Shown here piece by piece: positions 27,833 to 36,525 of a stretch of 64,000 nucleotides of DNA; within the stretch, counting starts at the first letter, position 1, and every line of letters starts with the position of its first letter. The notes beneath the pieces are model-generated. The model worked only from the letters and a program-made list of their open reading frames with translations, had not been told where the DNA came from and did no database searches. The stretch lies in the NCBI GenBank assembly GCA_002339135.1, contig DDJR01000048.1, positions 6,429 to 70,428 on the forward strand, in the 5' to 3' direction. The stretch is from Flavobacteriales bacterium UBA2619. Its GTDB lineage: Bacteria; Bacteroidota; Bacteroidia; Flavobacteriales_D; Sanyastnellaceae. Both the position numbers and the translations under genes were made by a program.

Positions 27833-30145
27833 ATGAAGTTTATAACTACCGCCTTGTCACTGCTGCTATTTTTTAACCACATCAATGCACAGACAGGAGA
27901 AGTAACAGGGGTTGTCAAAGTGGACAACCAAAAACAAGGATTTGCAACTGTTTCAATTGAAACTGTGCCCATGGTTGGAGCCATCACAAAAGCAGATGGG
28001 ACCTATCTATTCGATAAAATTCCTTATGCGACATATAAAGTCTCAGCTTCATATGTGGGTTTTAAGAAGCAAGAAAAAACAGTTACTATTGACGCAAGCA
28101 ATCCCTCATTGGTCCTAAATTTTAATTTAAACGAAAGTTTAAACACGCTCAATGAAGTCGTCGTTACTGGAACGAAAACCTATAAAAGACAAACAAACTC
28201 ACCAGTCATCGTGAATTTAATTAACAGCAAAACATTGGACAACGTACAAGCGTGCAATTTATCTGAAGGATTGAAATTTCAACCAGGCTTAAGGGTTGAA
28301 ACAAATTGCCAAACATGCAACTACACCCAATTAAGAATGAATGGTTTGGCTGGAGGGTATTCTCAAATACTCGTAAACGGTCGGCCAATATTCAGTCCTT
28401 TAACTGGCCTATATGGATTAGAGCAACTCCCGACCAACATGATTGAACGCATTGAAATTGTCAGGGGAGCTGGATCCTCGCTGTACGGGTCAAGTGCAAT
28501 TGGAGGCACTGTGAATGTCATCACAAAAACCCCCAAGCAGAATTCACATGAATTAAATTCATTCTATCAAAATATAAATGGTCGCGCAAATGACAAAGTG
28601 CTTAGTGGCAACGCATCGTTGGTTTCAGAGAATAAAAATTCAGGCTTAACTCTGTTTGTGAACCACCGAGAACGTGGTTTATATGATCACAATGACGATC
28701 TTTTTTCTGAGCTCCCCCAACTGGAAAACACCTCATTTGGAACCAACATTTTCTTTCTGCCTAGGGAAAACCAAAAACTAGAAATCAGCCTGAGCAATTT
28801 AAATGAGACTAGATATGGTGGCGAAATGGTCGAGATGCCAGCATACTTGACACAACAATCAGAAGAAAGAATGCACAAGGTGTGGATGGGTAGTGTTGAT
28901 TATCAGATAAATTTCAACGATGAAAGATCTTCTTTGATTGCCTACTTTGCCTCTCAAAATACGAAAAGAAAACACTACACAGGAATTTTCCCTGACGAAG
29001 AAACGGAAATACAGTCGCACATTGAAAACCCACCATACGGAACATCAAACACCACAACTCTTCAAGGGGGAGCGCAGTTAAATCACAAGGTTTACGACTT
29101 TATTAAAGGCACAAACACATTTATATTGGGCAGCGAATATGTTGTAGATGATGTGTTTGATGAGATTTCTACTTACAACTATTTGATCGACCAAAACACC
29201 ACAGACTTGGGAGTGTTTGTTCAAAGTGATTGGGAGCTGTCACCTTCGACAAGCGTGCTCTCGGGTGTGAGAATGGACAAACACAATTTAATTGACGAGC
29301 TGGTCTTTAGCCCTAGAGCCTCTTTGCTCTATAAATACAAATCCAACACACAATTTCGAATCAATTACGGCACGGGTTTTAGAGCGCCACAAGCTTTTGA
29401 TACAGATTTACATATTGCATTTGCAGGCGGAGGTGTTTCGCGGGTGTCTTTGTCCCCGAATTTAACCCCTGAAAAATCTCAGAGCTTGAGCACATCCATC
29501 AACTATGACAAACCCAGCGAGAGGTTTATTGCTGGTTTCACATTGGAAGGGTTTTACACTAGGTTAAATGACGCGTTTTATTTACAACCTGTGGGGGAGG
29601 ATGATTTTGGCGCTCTGTTTGAAAAACGAAATGGACAAGGAGCCACAGTAAAGGGGCTCACCTTAGAGCTAAGAGCCAACTACGACAAGAAGCTGCAATT
29701 TGAAACTGGACTGACAGTTCAATCAAGCAAATTCGATGAAAAAATAGAATATATTGAGGGAGTAGAGGGCTTGAGAGAGTTTACAAGAACACCCTCAGAA
29801 TATGGCTTTTCAACGCTGTCGTTCACTCCAAACAACAAAGTAAATGCCAACATAAATTACATCTATACCGGTAAAATGAAGATTCCACACTTTGCAGGAG
29901 CACCAAATCAGTTAATTGATGAAATGTTTACATCCAATTCCTATTCAGAATTAAGCGCGAAATTTGGATATACCATTCAACTGAACCAAATGCAATCAGC
30001 CATTGAATTGTATGGTGGTCTCAAAAACATCTTCAATTCATATCAAGACAATTTTGATGTCGGGAAAAACAGAGACAGCAATTTTGTTTTTGGCCCCTCA
30101 CTTCCGAGGACAGTGTATTTCGGAATTAAATTGATGTCAAAATAG
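27833..30145 (+). CDS. TonB-dependent outer-membrane receptor, predicted metal or metal-chelate uptake
   Basis: This is a 770-aa outer-membrane transporter. Order: signal peptide (to about residue 20, ending NAQ); carboxypeptidase-regulatory-like domain (about 23-100, GEVTGVVKVDNQKQG); TonB box/plug region (ETNCQTCNYTQLRMNGL, PTNMIERIEIVRGAGSSLYG, IGGTVNVITKTP); beta-barrel to the C-terminus with a terminal YFGIKL strand. The CxxC (CQTC) in the plug is notable and recurs in BtuB/heme-receptor-like Bacteroidota receptors. The DtxR-type operator in its promoter argues for iron, manganese or heme transport. No SusD partner is present. Confidence 0.92.
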   Translation: MKFITTALSLLLFFNHINAQTGEVTGVVKVDNQKQGFATVSIETVPMVGAITKADGTYLFDKIPYATYKVSASYVGFKKQEKTVTIDASNPSLVLNFNLNESLNTLNEVVVTGTKTYKRQTNSPVIVNLINSKTLDNVQACNLSEGLKFQPGLRVETNCQTCNYTQLRMNGLAGGYSQILVNGRPIFSPLTGLYGLEQLPTNMIERIEIVRGAGSSLYGSSAIGGTVNVITKTPKQNSHELNSFYQNINGRANDKVLSGNASLVSENKNSGLTLFVNHRERGLYDHNDDLFSELPQLENTSFGTNIFFLPRENQKLEISLSNLNETRYGGEMVEMPAYLTQQSEERMHKVWMGSVDYQINFNDERSSLIAYFASQNTKRKHYTGIFPDEETEIQSHIENPPYGTSNTTTLQGGAQLNHKVYDFIKGTNTFILGSEYVVDDVFDEISTYNYLIDQNTTDLGVFVQSDWELSPSTSVLSGVRMDKHNLIDELVFSPRASLLYKYKSNTQFRINYGTGFRAPQAFDTDLHIAFAGGGVSRVSLSPNLTPEKSQSLSTSINYDKPSERFIAGFTLEGFYTRLNDAFYLQPVGEDDFGALFEKRNGQGATVKGLTLELRANYDKKLQFETGLTVQSSKFDEKIEYIEGVEGLREFTRTPSEYGFSTLSFTPNNKVNANINYIYTGKMKIPHFAGAPNQLIDEMFTSNSYSELSAKFGYTIQLNQMQSAIELYGGLKNIFNSYQDNFDVGKNRDSNFVFGPSLPRTVYFGIKLMSK

Positions 30146-30170
30146 CCCCGACTGCTTTGGGCATCGGAAG

Positions 30171-31559
30171 CTATGCAGGCACTTGTAACAAGTTCGGAGT
30201 TTGATCAACAAAGTCTTCGAGAGCTTGAAAGAAATTCAAAATGTCGTGCTTTGTGTTGTTCGCATTAATGGTAACCAAACGTACAAAGGTGTCGTTATTA
30301 AAAGAACCAAACCCCACAACAGCAACTTGATGCTCATAAAGAGCCGTGCAAAGTGTTGTTGGGTCAATGTTCTTGTAATTAAAGCAGATTGAGATCGATT
30401 CATCAAAACTGTATAACGTATAATCTTTGTTTTTTCTCACGTAATCGCGAGCTACATCTGCCAAAGTAAATTGTTGATCTACAATTTCACTCAGACCTTT
30501 TGTTCCAACGGATTTCCATAGAGTCCAAAACTTCAAAGCGTCGTTTCTTCTTCCGCATTGAAAAGATGTTTTACCTAGGTTGAAATCGTCACCATCGGTT
30601 TGGTACAAATAATCTGCTTCATTGTTAAAAGAATCATGCAAGTGCTTTTTATCGTTCACTAAGATGACCGAACATGTCAGCGGTGTGCCAATCATCTTGT
30701 GAGCGTTGTAGCTAAAAGAGTCTGACCGTTCTATTCCGTCTACAAGATGTTTGACCTTGTCACTGAAAATCACGCTCCCACAATACGCTCCATCTACATG
30801 AAGCCATATTTTGTATTTTTCAGTGATGTCCGCAATTTGATCTATGGGGTCAAAGGCTCCCAAAACTGTTGTCCCTGCTGTCGCGTTGACGTAAGTAGGA
30901 ACAAACCCATTGCTGAGGTCTTCGGCAATTTGTGCTTCCAGTTTCTCAGGAATCATTCGCCCTTTTGAATCTGCTTGAATATATCGAATGTTTTTTCTTC
31001 CGATACCGGCAAAACTCGCATTCTTGTCATTCGAATAATGAGATTCTTCCGAAGTGTAAATGACCATCGGCTTCGACATGCCTCTGTCTTTGCAATCTTG
31101 GTCCATAAAGTCACGTGCCATCACCAAGGCCATGTAGTTGCTCATTGAACCTCCGGTTGGAAAAGTTCCATTGCTTTGCGCACCATAACCAACAATGTCG
31201 CAAGACTGTCTGATGATTTCCTGTTCAATCCCCACTTGCGGCCCAGCAACTTTGTAGGTATACATGCTGTTATTGAGCATCACAGCAAGTAAATCACCTA
31301 AAACAGCTTTCCCCTGTCTTCCCCCAAAAAGCTGGTTGAAAAATAATTTTGTGGCTGTTTTTGGGGTCGACACAAGAACATCTTTCAGAACATGTTTAAA
31401 CTCCTTGTCCACCATTGCCTCCGCACTTAGAGAAAGATCGATCGAATCGTAGAGTTTGTTTGAATCAATGCGTTCAGCTACGGGATGCTTTTCTTCTTCG
31501 TTTAATAAGACTTCAACCAATTCATTAAATAGAACCAAATCACTATGTATATCAGACAT
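30171..31559 (-). CDS. PLP-dependent group II decarboxylase, probable cysteine sulfinate decarboxylase
   Basis: This is a 462-aa pyridoxal-phosphate decarboxylase of the glutamate/cysteine-sulfinate/DABA family. Seen are TGGSMSNYMALVMAR (cofactor phosphate region), TAGTTVLGAFDPIDQI, WLHVDGAYCGSVIF with the cofactor-binding Asp, and SYNAHKMIG with K288 as the Schiff-base lysine. Sequence alone does not separate glutamate, aspartate, diaminobutyrate and cysteine-sulfinate substrates. The gene lies 23 bp downstream of a cysteine dioxygenase gene, which makes cysteine sulfinate to hypotaurine the best inference. Confidence 0.85.
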   Translation of the reverse strand: MSDIHSDLVLFNELVEVLLNEEEKHPVAERIDSNKLYDSIDLSLSAEAMVDKEFKHVLKDVLVSTPKTATKLFFNQLFGGRQGKAVLGDLLAVMLNNSMYTYKVAGPQVGIEQEIIRQSCDIVGYGAQSNGTFPTGGSMSNYMALVMARDFMDQDCKDRGMSKPMVIYTSEESHYSNDKNASFAGIGRKNIRYIQADSKGRMIPEKLEAQIAEDLSNGFVPTYVNATAGTTVLGAFDPIDQIADITEKYKIWLHVDGAYCGSVIFSDKVKHLVDGIERSDSFSYNAHKMIGTPLTCSVILVNDKKHLHDSFNNEADYLYQTDGDDFNLGKTSFQCGRRNDALKFWTLWKSVGTKGLSEIVDQQFTLADVARDYVRKNKDYTLYSFDESISICFNYKNIDPTTLCTALYEHQVAVVGFGSFNNDTFVRLVTINANNTKHDILNFFQALEDFVDQTPNLLQVPA

Positions 31560-31582
31560 TAAATTTATGTGTTTTATTCAAA

Positions 31583-32116
31583 TTAGATAACCGTGTCGTA
31601 GTTCAATGATTTGGGAACAAGTTTTCCCAAATCTGTATCAAAGTAATTGCAAACACGAATCGGCTTGGCATAAAGGTGCAGAGACATCGTTCGTTTGTCA
31701 GACAAGTTTTCTAAACTGTGATATCCGAGAGAATCATCCATAAAAGAGAGGTCGCCACTTTTAATCGTTGAGCAGTGAAACTTCCTGAGCGCACCAACAG
31801 GGTTTGCTTTGTAGATCGTTTCTCTCAATTCACCATCAATCACTTTCACCCAACATTCTTCTCCGCCGTGGTCGTGAATCGATGTGATTTGTCCTGCTTC
31901 CCAACAAAGCAGAATCAGTTCAAACTTTTCTGTATTTACAATACAATTTCTGGTATATGTTTCATGTGACCATGAACAATACTTCTCAAAAGCAAGGCTT
32001 GGCATTTGAATAGAATGAATGATCTCTTCGTAGATCGATTTATCCTCTTCAGAAAGAGCAGAACACAAGTCATCTATTGATTGAAGTGTTGCTGGGTTTG
32101 ATTCAGTAAGATTCAA
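31583..32116 (-). CDS. Cysteine dioxygenase
   Basis: This is a cupin enzyme that oxidises cysteine to cysteine sulfinate with Fe(II) and O2. The three iron-ligand histidines are H81 and H83 (IHDHGGEEC) and H133 (GYHSLEN). C88 and Y149 (LHLYAKP) match the Cys93-Tyr157 cross-link pair of mammalian CDO, while many bacterial CDOs have Gly there. R56 (YTRN) matches the substrate-carboxylate arginine. Length is 177 aa. No ATG is available in frame: the start is TTG 32116 (or a neighbouring ATT), just downstream of an in-frame stop. Confidence 0.92.
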   Translation of the reverse strand: MNLTESNPATLQSIDDLCSALSEEDKSIYEEIIHSIQMPSLAFEKYCSWSHETYTRNCIVNTEKFELILLCWEAGQITSIHDHGGEECWVKVIDGELRETIYKANPVGALRKFHCSTIKSGDLSFMDDSLGYHSLENLSDKRTMSLHLYAKPIRVCNYFDTDLGKLVPKSLNYDTVI

Positions 32117-32143
32117 AATGGTGTGCCGCCTTTATTTGTTCAT

Positions 32144-32151
32144 CAAATGTA
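32144..32151 (-). promoter_or_regulatory. -7 element upstream of the cysteine dioxygenase gene
   Basis: TACATTTG on the minus strand is an exact consensus match 27 nt before the TTG start. An AAAGG sequence lies between it and the start and may help translation from the non-ATG codon. Confidence 0.45.
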
Positions 32152-32386
32152 CAAATCCAAGGTTATTCCCTAAATTCAACTGTGCACTTGGGTGGAATTC
32201 ACACAATGTTGACAGTGCATCAAATATATCGATTTTTATGCGCTTGGGGGCAGATTTTACAATCTATCTGAGTAAAATGCAATATATTTCGTGTTATTAT
32301 ATGTTTTGTCCTTTTTATCAAATCGGTGGCGTTTTGATTTAGACGAGTTCAAAGCACACATTCATCAACAGCAAATTACATTCCTT

Positions 32387-33919
32387 ATGATTGACCCGGA
32401 TTTTTTAATCAAAGTAACAGTTCTGGCCCTGTACGTGGGGATCTTGTTTTTCATTGGAATTCTCGCTTCTCGAAGAATTAAAGGGATGAGCGATTATTAT
32501 GTTGGAGGCAAAAAAATGGGGTTTTGGGCTGTTGCTTTTTCAGCAAGAGCCACAGGGGAATCTGGATGGCTGCTTATCGGCTTAACCGGAATGGGCGCAA
32601 TGGCAGGATATTCTGGTTATTGGGTTGTCGTAGGGGAGCTTCTTGGAGTCTTTGTTTCGTGGCAGTTCATGGCGAAACGATTCAAGAGAAGATCTGACAA
32701 ATACGGCGCCATTACCATTCCTGATTACCTGCACAGTCATTTTAAATCTACAACACATACCCTGCGCATTATTGCGGCATCTGTACTGGTGATCTTTATC
32801 GTCATTTATGTTGCTTCACAGATCGATGTAACGGGAGTTGCATTCCATTCTATGCTTGGCATTGACTATAGGCTGGGAGCATTAATCGGGTTTCTTATTG
32901 TGATTACTTACATTTTTATTGGGGGCTTTGTGGCTGCCGTTTGGTCAGATTTGTTTCAAGGTCTCCTGATGTTTTTTGGGTTGGTTTTGCTGCCAATTGT
33001 TGTCTGGTTTTCTATGGACCATGGTGCTGGGATTACTGAAGGTCTCAGGGCCATTGACCCAACACTTACCCAAGTTATGGGGAGAAGTGATGACAAATGG
33101 ATGAACCTTTTCACGATCTTGGGGTTCTCTATGATTGGCCTCGGCTTTCTGGGGTCCCCTCAAGTTTATGTTCGATTTATGTCGATTAAGAGCGAAAAAG
33201 AAATCGACAAGGGGAAATGGGTGGCTGTACTTTTCACTCTTCTAACTGATGCTGCAGCTGTAACAATCGGAATCCTCGCGCGCATCTATTTCACAAAACA
33301 AGGACAAGATCCTGAAGCTATACTTGGAAACAATGGACAAGACGTCCTGAGTATGGTGACAGAAAGCTTTTTGCCTACCCTGCTCGTTGCAATCTTTATT
33401 GCAATTGTCTTGTCCGCCATCATGTCTACCATCGATTCTCTTTTAATCTTAGCCTCAAGTGCCATTACCCGAGATTTTTATCAAAAAATATTCCGACCAC
33501 ATTTGAAAGACAAAGACCTCACTAAGATTTCAAGAATCGCAACAATCATTATGGCCTTTACGGCCTTAATCATTGCAATGATTATGAACTATGTCTCTCC
33601 CGATAGGCAGATCTTTTGGGTCATTATTTTTGGCTGGTCTGGAATTGCCGCGACATTTTGTCCCGTAATTATCCTCACACTGTTTTGGAACGGATATTCA
33701 GAAAAGGGCGCCATGGCATCTATGATCTCAGGTTTTGTCTCTGTGATTCTGTTCAATTTTGTGTTCAAAGAACTCTCCAGTGTTGGAGAGTATTTCGTAG
33801 CTCTTGATGTTCTCGCCCCGTCGTTTGTCGTGGCCATGATTGTGGGGGTAATCGTTTCGAAAATATACCCGCCAAGAGAAGAAGCCTTAAAAATGATCCG
33901 GGAAATTGATGAGGGGTAG
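32387..33919 (+). CDS. Sodium:solute symporter (PutP-like SSS family)
   Basis: This is a 510-aa inner-membrane Na+-coupled symporter with about 13 helices. Family features include YYVGGKKMGFWAVAFSARATGESGWLL near the start, GGFVAAVWSDLFQGLLM (the classical SSS block), LGSPQVYVRFM, and SAIMSTIDSLLILASSAITRD, which are closest to proline/PutP-type members. I start at ATG 32387; an in-frame ATG at 32291 adds 32 residues unlike the family. It is divergent from the cysteine dioxygenase-decarboxylase pair, so an amino acid or sulfonate substrate is possible but unproven. Confidence 0.9.
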   Translation: MIDPDFLIKVTVLALYVGILFFIGILASRRIKGMSDYYVGGKKMGFWAVAFSARATGESGWLLIGLTGMGAMAGYSGYWVVVGELLGVFVSWQFMAKRFKRRSDKYGAITIPDYLHSHFKSTTHTLRIIAASVLVIFIVIYVASQIDVTGVAFHSMLGIDYRLGALIGFLIVITYIFIGGFVAAVWSDLFQGLLMFFGLVLLPIVVWFSMDHGAGITEGLRAIDPTLTQVMGRSDDKWMNLFTILGFSMIGLGFLGSPQVYVRFMSIKSEKEIDKGKWVAVLFTLLTDAAAVTIGILARIYFTKQGQDPEAILGNNGQDVLSMVTESFLPTLLVAIFIAIVLSAIMSTIDSLLILASSAITRDFYQKIFRPHLKDKDLTKISRIATIIMAFTALIIAMIMNYVSPDRQIFWVIIFGWSGIAATFCPVIILTLFWNGYSEKGAMASMISGFVSVILFNFVFKELSSVGEYFVALDVLAPSFVVAMIVGVIVSKIYPPREEALKMIREIDEG

Positions 33920-34073
33920 CATTCAGTGATGTAAAAAATATGTGTTAATCTTAATCGAAAAAACAAAAAGACAACTCAACTTTTGAGAGCTACAACGTTG
34001 CTGATTCGACAGTTACTAGACAGGGAATCATTGACCCCGACAGAAAAACTGTGGTTTTATTCCAATTGAACAA

Positions 34074-34805
34074 ATGTCAATTCACAAACTGTTAAACACA
34101 ACTGAACACAGGCCCTGGCCTGTACCCGAAGAAAATTGGAGGTATTATCAGGAATGGAATCGGTCCGTTTTTCTTCATTGGAAAGTTGAGATGTCTGATT
34201 TACAACAATTTGTTCCGGAAGGATTCGAAATTGATCTTTTTGAAGGAAAGCCTTGGGTTTCGCTTGTCGCATTTACAATGGAAAAGATTAGGCCCAAATA
34301 CCTGCCTTCTTTTTCACCTATTTCTAATTTTGACGAAATCAATATTCGGACCTACATCAAATCCAAGAACAAAACTGGGGTCTATTTTTTAAGCATTGAA
34401 GGTGGAACGAATTGGTCCTGTAAGATTGCAAGAGCAATGTCTGAACTTCCCTACCGTTTCTCAAAAATGCATCGAACACAAAACAAATTCGTGTCTTTCA
34501 ATTCAGAATTTAACGATGAGTTTGAAATCGAATTTAAAACCGGAAAACACATTGCGGAAAAAACTTCTCTGGACAAATGGCTTACTGAGAGGTATGCTCT
34601 TTTCCAAGATTCCGAAAAGACAAAGAACGAATTTGACATCCACCATTTAAAATGGCCCATTCAGGAAATGAAGCTAAAAAACATCCGTGTAAAGTATCCA
34701 AGGTTTGACAAGCTCATCAACAACACACCCAACAAAGTTCAATACTCGGAAGGGGTAAAAGTCATCGCTTGGGGGAAAAGAAAAACACCTCAAGGGGCGA
34801 GTTGA
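34074..34805 (+). CDS. DUF2071 (YqjF-like) family protein
   Basis: This is a 243-aa protein of the DUF2071 family, related to acetoacetate-decarboxylase-like folds, function unknown. Family blocks are FLHWKVEMSDLQQFVPEGFEIDLFEGKPWVSLVAFTM, FDEINIRTYIK and GVYFLSIEG. The 155-bp gap upstream contains no promoter that I can call with confidence. The DUF1853 gene follows in the same direction. Confidence 0.85.
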   Translation: MSIHKLLNTTEHRPWPVPEENWRYYQEWNRSVFLHWKVEMSDLQQFVPEGFEIDLFEGKPWVSLVAFTMEKIRPKYLPSFSPISNFDEINIRTYIKSKNKTGVYFLSIEGGTNWSCKIARAMSELPYRFSKMHRTQNKFVSFNSEFNDEFEIEFKTGKHIAEKTSLDKWLTERYALFQDSEKTKNEFDIHHLKWPIQEMKLKNIRVKYPRFDKLINNTPNKVQYSEGVKVIAWGKRKTPQGAS

Positions 34806-34842
34806 ATCATGATGAGATACACAAAGCTGGTTACATAATTCT

Positions 34843-35646
34843 ATGAATATGAACACAAAGTCAAGGATTTCTTCAATCTTAAAAGCGAACACACTCGATG
34901 TTTCAATGGTCGGTTTACAGTCCTTTAATTTGTCAGAATTACAGCTTGATCATGATCTAGATTTTCTGTTGCCAACCAACATTCGGTTGGGTCATTTGGT
35001 TGAGAAAATCGTTTCTGAATTCATTCGATTGTCCTCCAATTATGAAGTTCTTTATGAAAACGTCCAGATAATTAAAGACAAAAAAACCATTGGCGAAATT
35101 GATTTTATAATTGAAGAAGTCCAGTCCAAGCAAGTTTTTCATTTGGAATTGGCCTACAAATTTTATCTGTATGACCCAAATATATCTTCTGAAGAGATAA
35201 ACAACTGGATTGGTCCCAATCGAAATGATTCATTGAGAGAAAAATTAGAGAAAGTAAAAACAAAACAATTTCCTTTACTCTTCCACGACAGCACCAAATC
35301 AGAGTTTAAAAACATCAACGTTGATGAAGCAGAGCAATCACTGTGCTTGTTTGTCTCATTGTTTGTGCCTTATAAGCACAAAGGAGGCTTCAGCCACATG
35401 TATAAAAATGCCATTCAAGGGTATTATTTGAATCTGGAGACATTTAGAAGCTTAGACAATGCAACAAAAACATATCATTTACCTTCAAAAAAACACTGGG
35501 GAATGGACCCTTCTGACAACGTGGTGTGGACAAATTTTCAGGGAGTAGAAAACCTCATGACCACATTTATGAAAGAAAAACAAGCTCCATTGTGTTGGCA
35601 AAAATGCAACGGTACGTATTTGATGTTTTTTATTGTTTGGTGGTAA
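34843..35646 (+). CDS. DUF1853 family protein
   Basis: This is a 267-aa cytosolic protein matching DUF1853. The region LGHLVEKIVSEFIRL, then KTIGEIDFIIEE, then FHLELAYKFYLYDP resembles the acidic-strand layout of PD-(D/E)xK nuclease-like folds (E/D...E-x-x), although the last lysine is not in the canonical place. NWIGPNRNDSLREKLEKV and SKKHWGMDP are further family-like blocks. No function is established to my knowledge. The 206-bp gap after it has a -7-like TATCTTTA at 35806-35813. Confidence 0.75.
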   Translation: MNMNTKSRISSILKANTLDVSMVGLQSFNLSELQLDHDLDFLLPTNIRLGHLVEKIVSEFIRLSSNYEVLYENVQIIKDKKTIGEIDFIIEEVQSKQVFHLELAYKFYLYDPNISSEEINNWIGPNRNDSLREKLEKVKTKQFPLLFHDSTKSEFKNINVDEAEQSLCLFVSLFVPYKHKGGFSHMYKNAIQGYYLNLETFRSLDNATKTYHLPSKKHWGMDPSDNVVWTNFQGVENLMTTFMKEKQAPLCWQKCNGTYLMFFIVWW

Positions 35647-35852
35647 AACTGGATTAAGTGGTCTCGTCTACTCACCGATCAACACAAGTTACATGCGGTT
35701 TTTGACCCCACTCTTTTCTCTAGCTTGATCTCTAGCAAGGGCTCTTTTAAATATTTTTGGCAAACCCCTCACAAGCCACAACTCTTTTCAATCTTCATCT
35801 TCCAGTATCTTTATCATCAATTCAAGAAACAGAATCTTTTTAAAATAGAAAA

Positions 35853-36386
35853 ATGCTACAAAATTTAATCTGGACCATGATTTTATCTTCTTTAATGACC
35901 TCACCATTAATCTTTGATTTCAATAAAAAATCGGACATCCAAAACTGGAGAATTGTAGATGATGTTGTAATGGGAGGAAGATCTTCTGGCAACTTCAGTT
36001 TAAATGCCGAGGGTCATGGTGTTTTCGAAGGGGAAATATCATTGGAAAACAATGGCGGGTTTTCTTCTGTACGTTGTGGGTTTAAAAAAATTCAAATCAA
36101 GGACAACACCATGATTAACATCAAACTTCGGGGTGATGGGAAAAATTATCAATGCAGAATTAAATCGAACACAGGAGAGTATTATTCTTTCATCATGCCA
36201 TTCTCGACATCAGGAGAGTGGCAAGAAATTGAAATTCCACTTAAAGAAATGTACCCCACTTTCCGAGGAAGAAGACTTGATATCCCTAATTTTTCTGGCG
36301 ATTATTTTGAGGAGATGACCTTTTTAATCGGAAATAAAAAGAACGAGAAGTTTAAACTAATGATCGATAAAATAGAATTGAAATAA
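35853..36386 (+). CDS. CIA30 (NDUFAF1-like) family protein
   Basis: This is a 177-aa protein consisting of one CIA30 domain, named for a mitochondrial complex I assembly factor and also found in many bacteria. Blocks seen are FDFNKKSDIQNWRIVDDVVMGG, FEGEISLENNGGFSSVR and LRGDGKNYQCRI, consistent with a galactose-binding-like jelly roll. The N-terminus (LIWTMILSSLMTSPLIFDF) is hydrophobic and may be a signal. No complex I genes are nearby, so a role there is not implied. Confidence 0.87.
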   Translation: MLQNLIWTMILSSLMTSPLIFDFNKKSDIQNWRIVDDVVMGGRSSGNFSLNAEGHGVFEGEISLENNGGFSSVRCGFKKIQIKDNTMINIKLRGDGKNYQCRIKSNTGEYYSFIMPFSTSGEWQEIEIPLKEMYPTFRGRRLDIPNFSGDYFEEMTFLIGNKKNEKFKLMIDKIELK

Positions 36387-36513
36387 GCTCAAATGGTTGA
36401 CCAAAACAGGATGAATGTTCGTTAATTATCCTGTTGACTTTGATTCTAATTTAGGTTGAACTTGCGGCAAGGATATTGTAGACATAAATCCCTGCTAACT
36501 GTCTCTCTCGCTA

Positions 36514-36525
36514 TATCTTTGTAAG
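36514..36525 (+). promoter_or_regulatory. Leaderless-type promoter of aspS
   Basis: TATCTTTG (exact -7 consensus) is followed by TAAG and the aspS ATG at 36526, so the transcript should begin at or beside the start codon. Confidence 0.6.

Noticed and set aside
35647..35852. Possible tRNA or small RNA in the gap before the CIA30 gene
   Set aside because: No T-arm consensus, acceptor-stem pairing or terminator could be found; only a -7-like TATCTTTA is visible.
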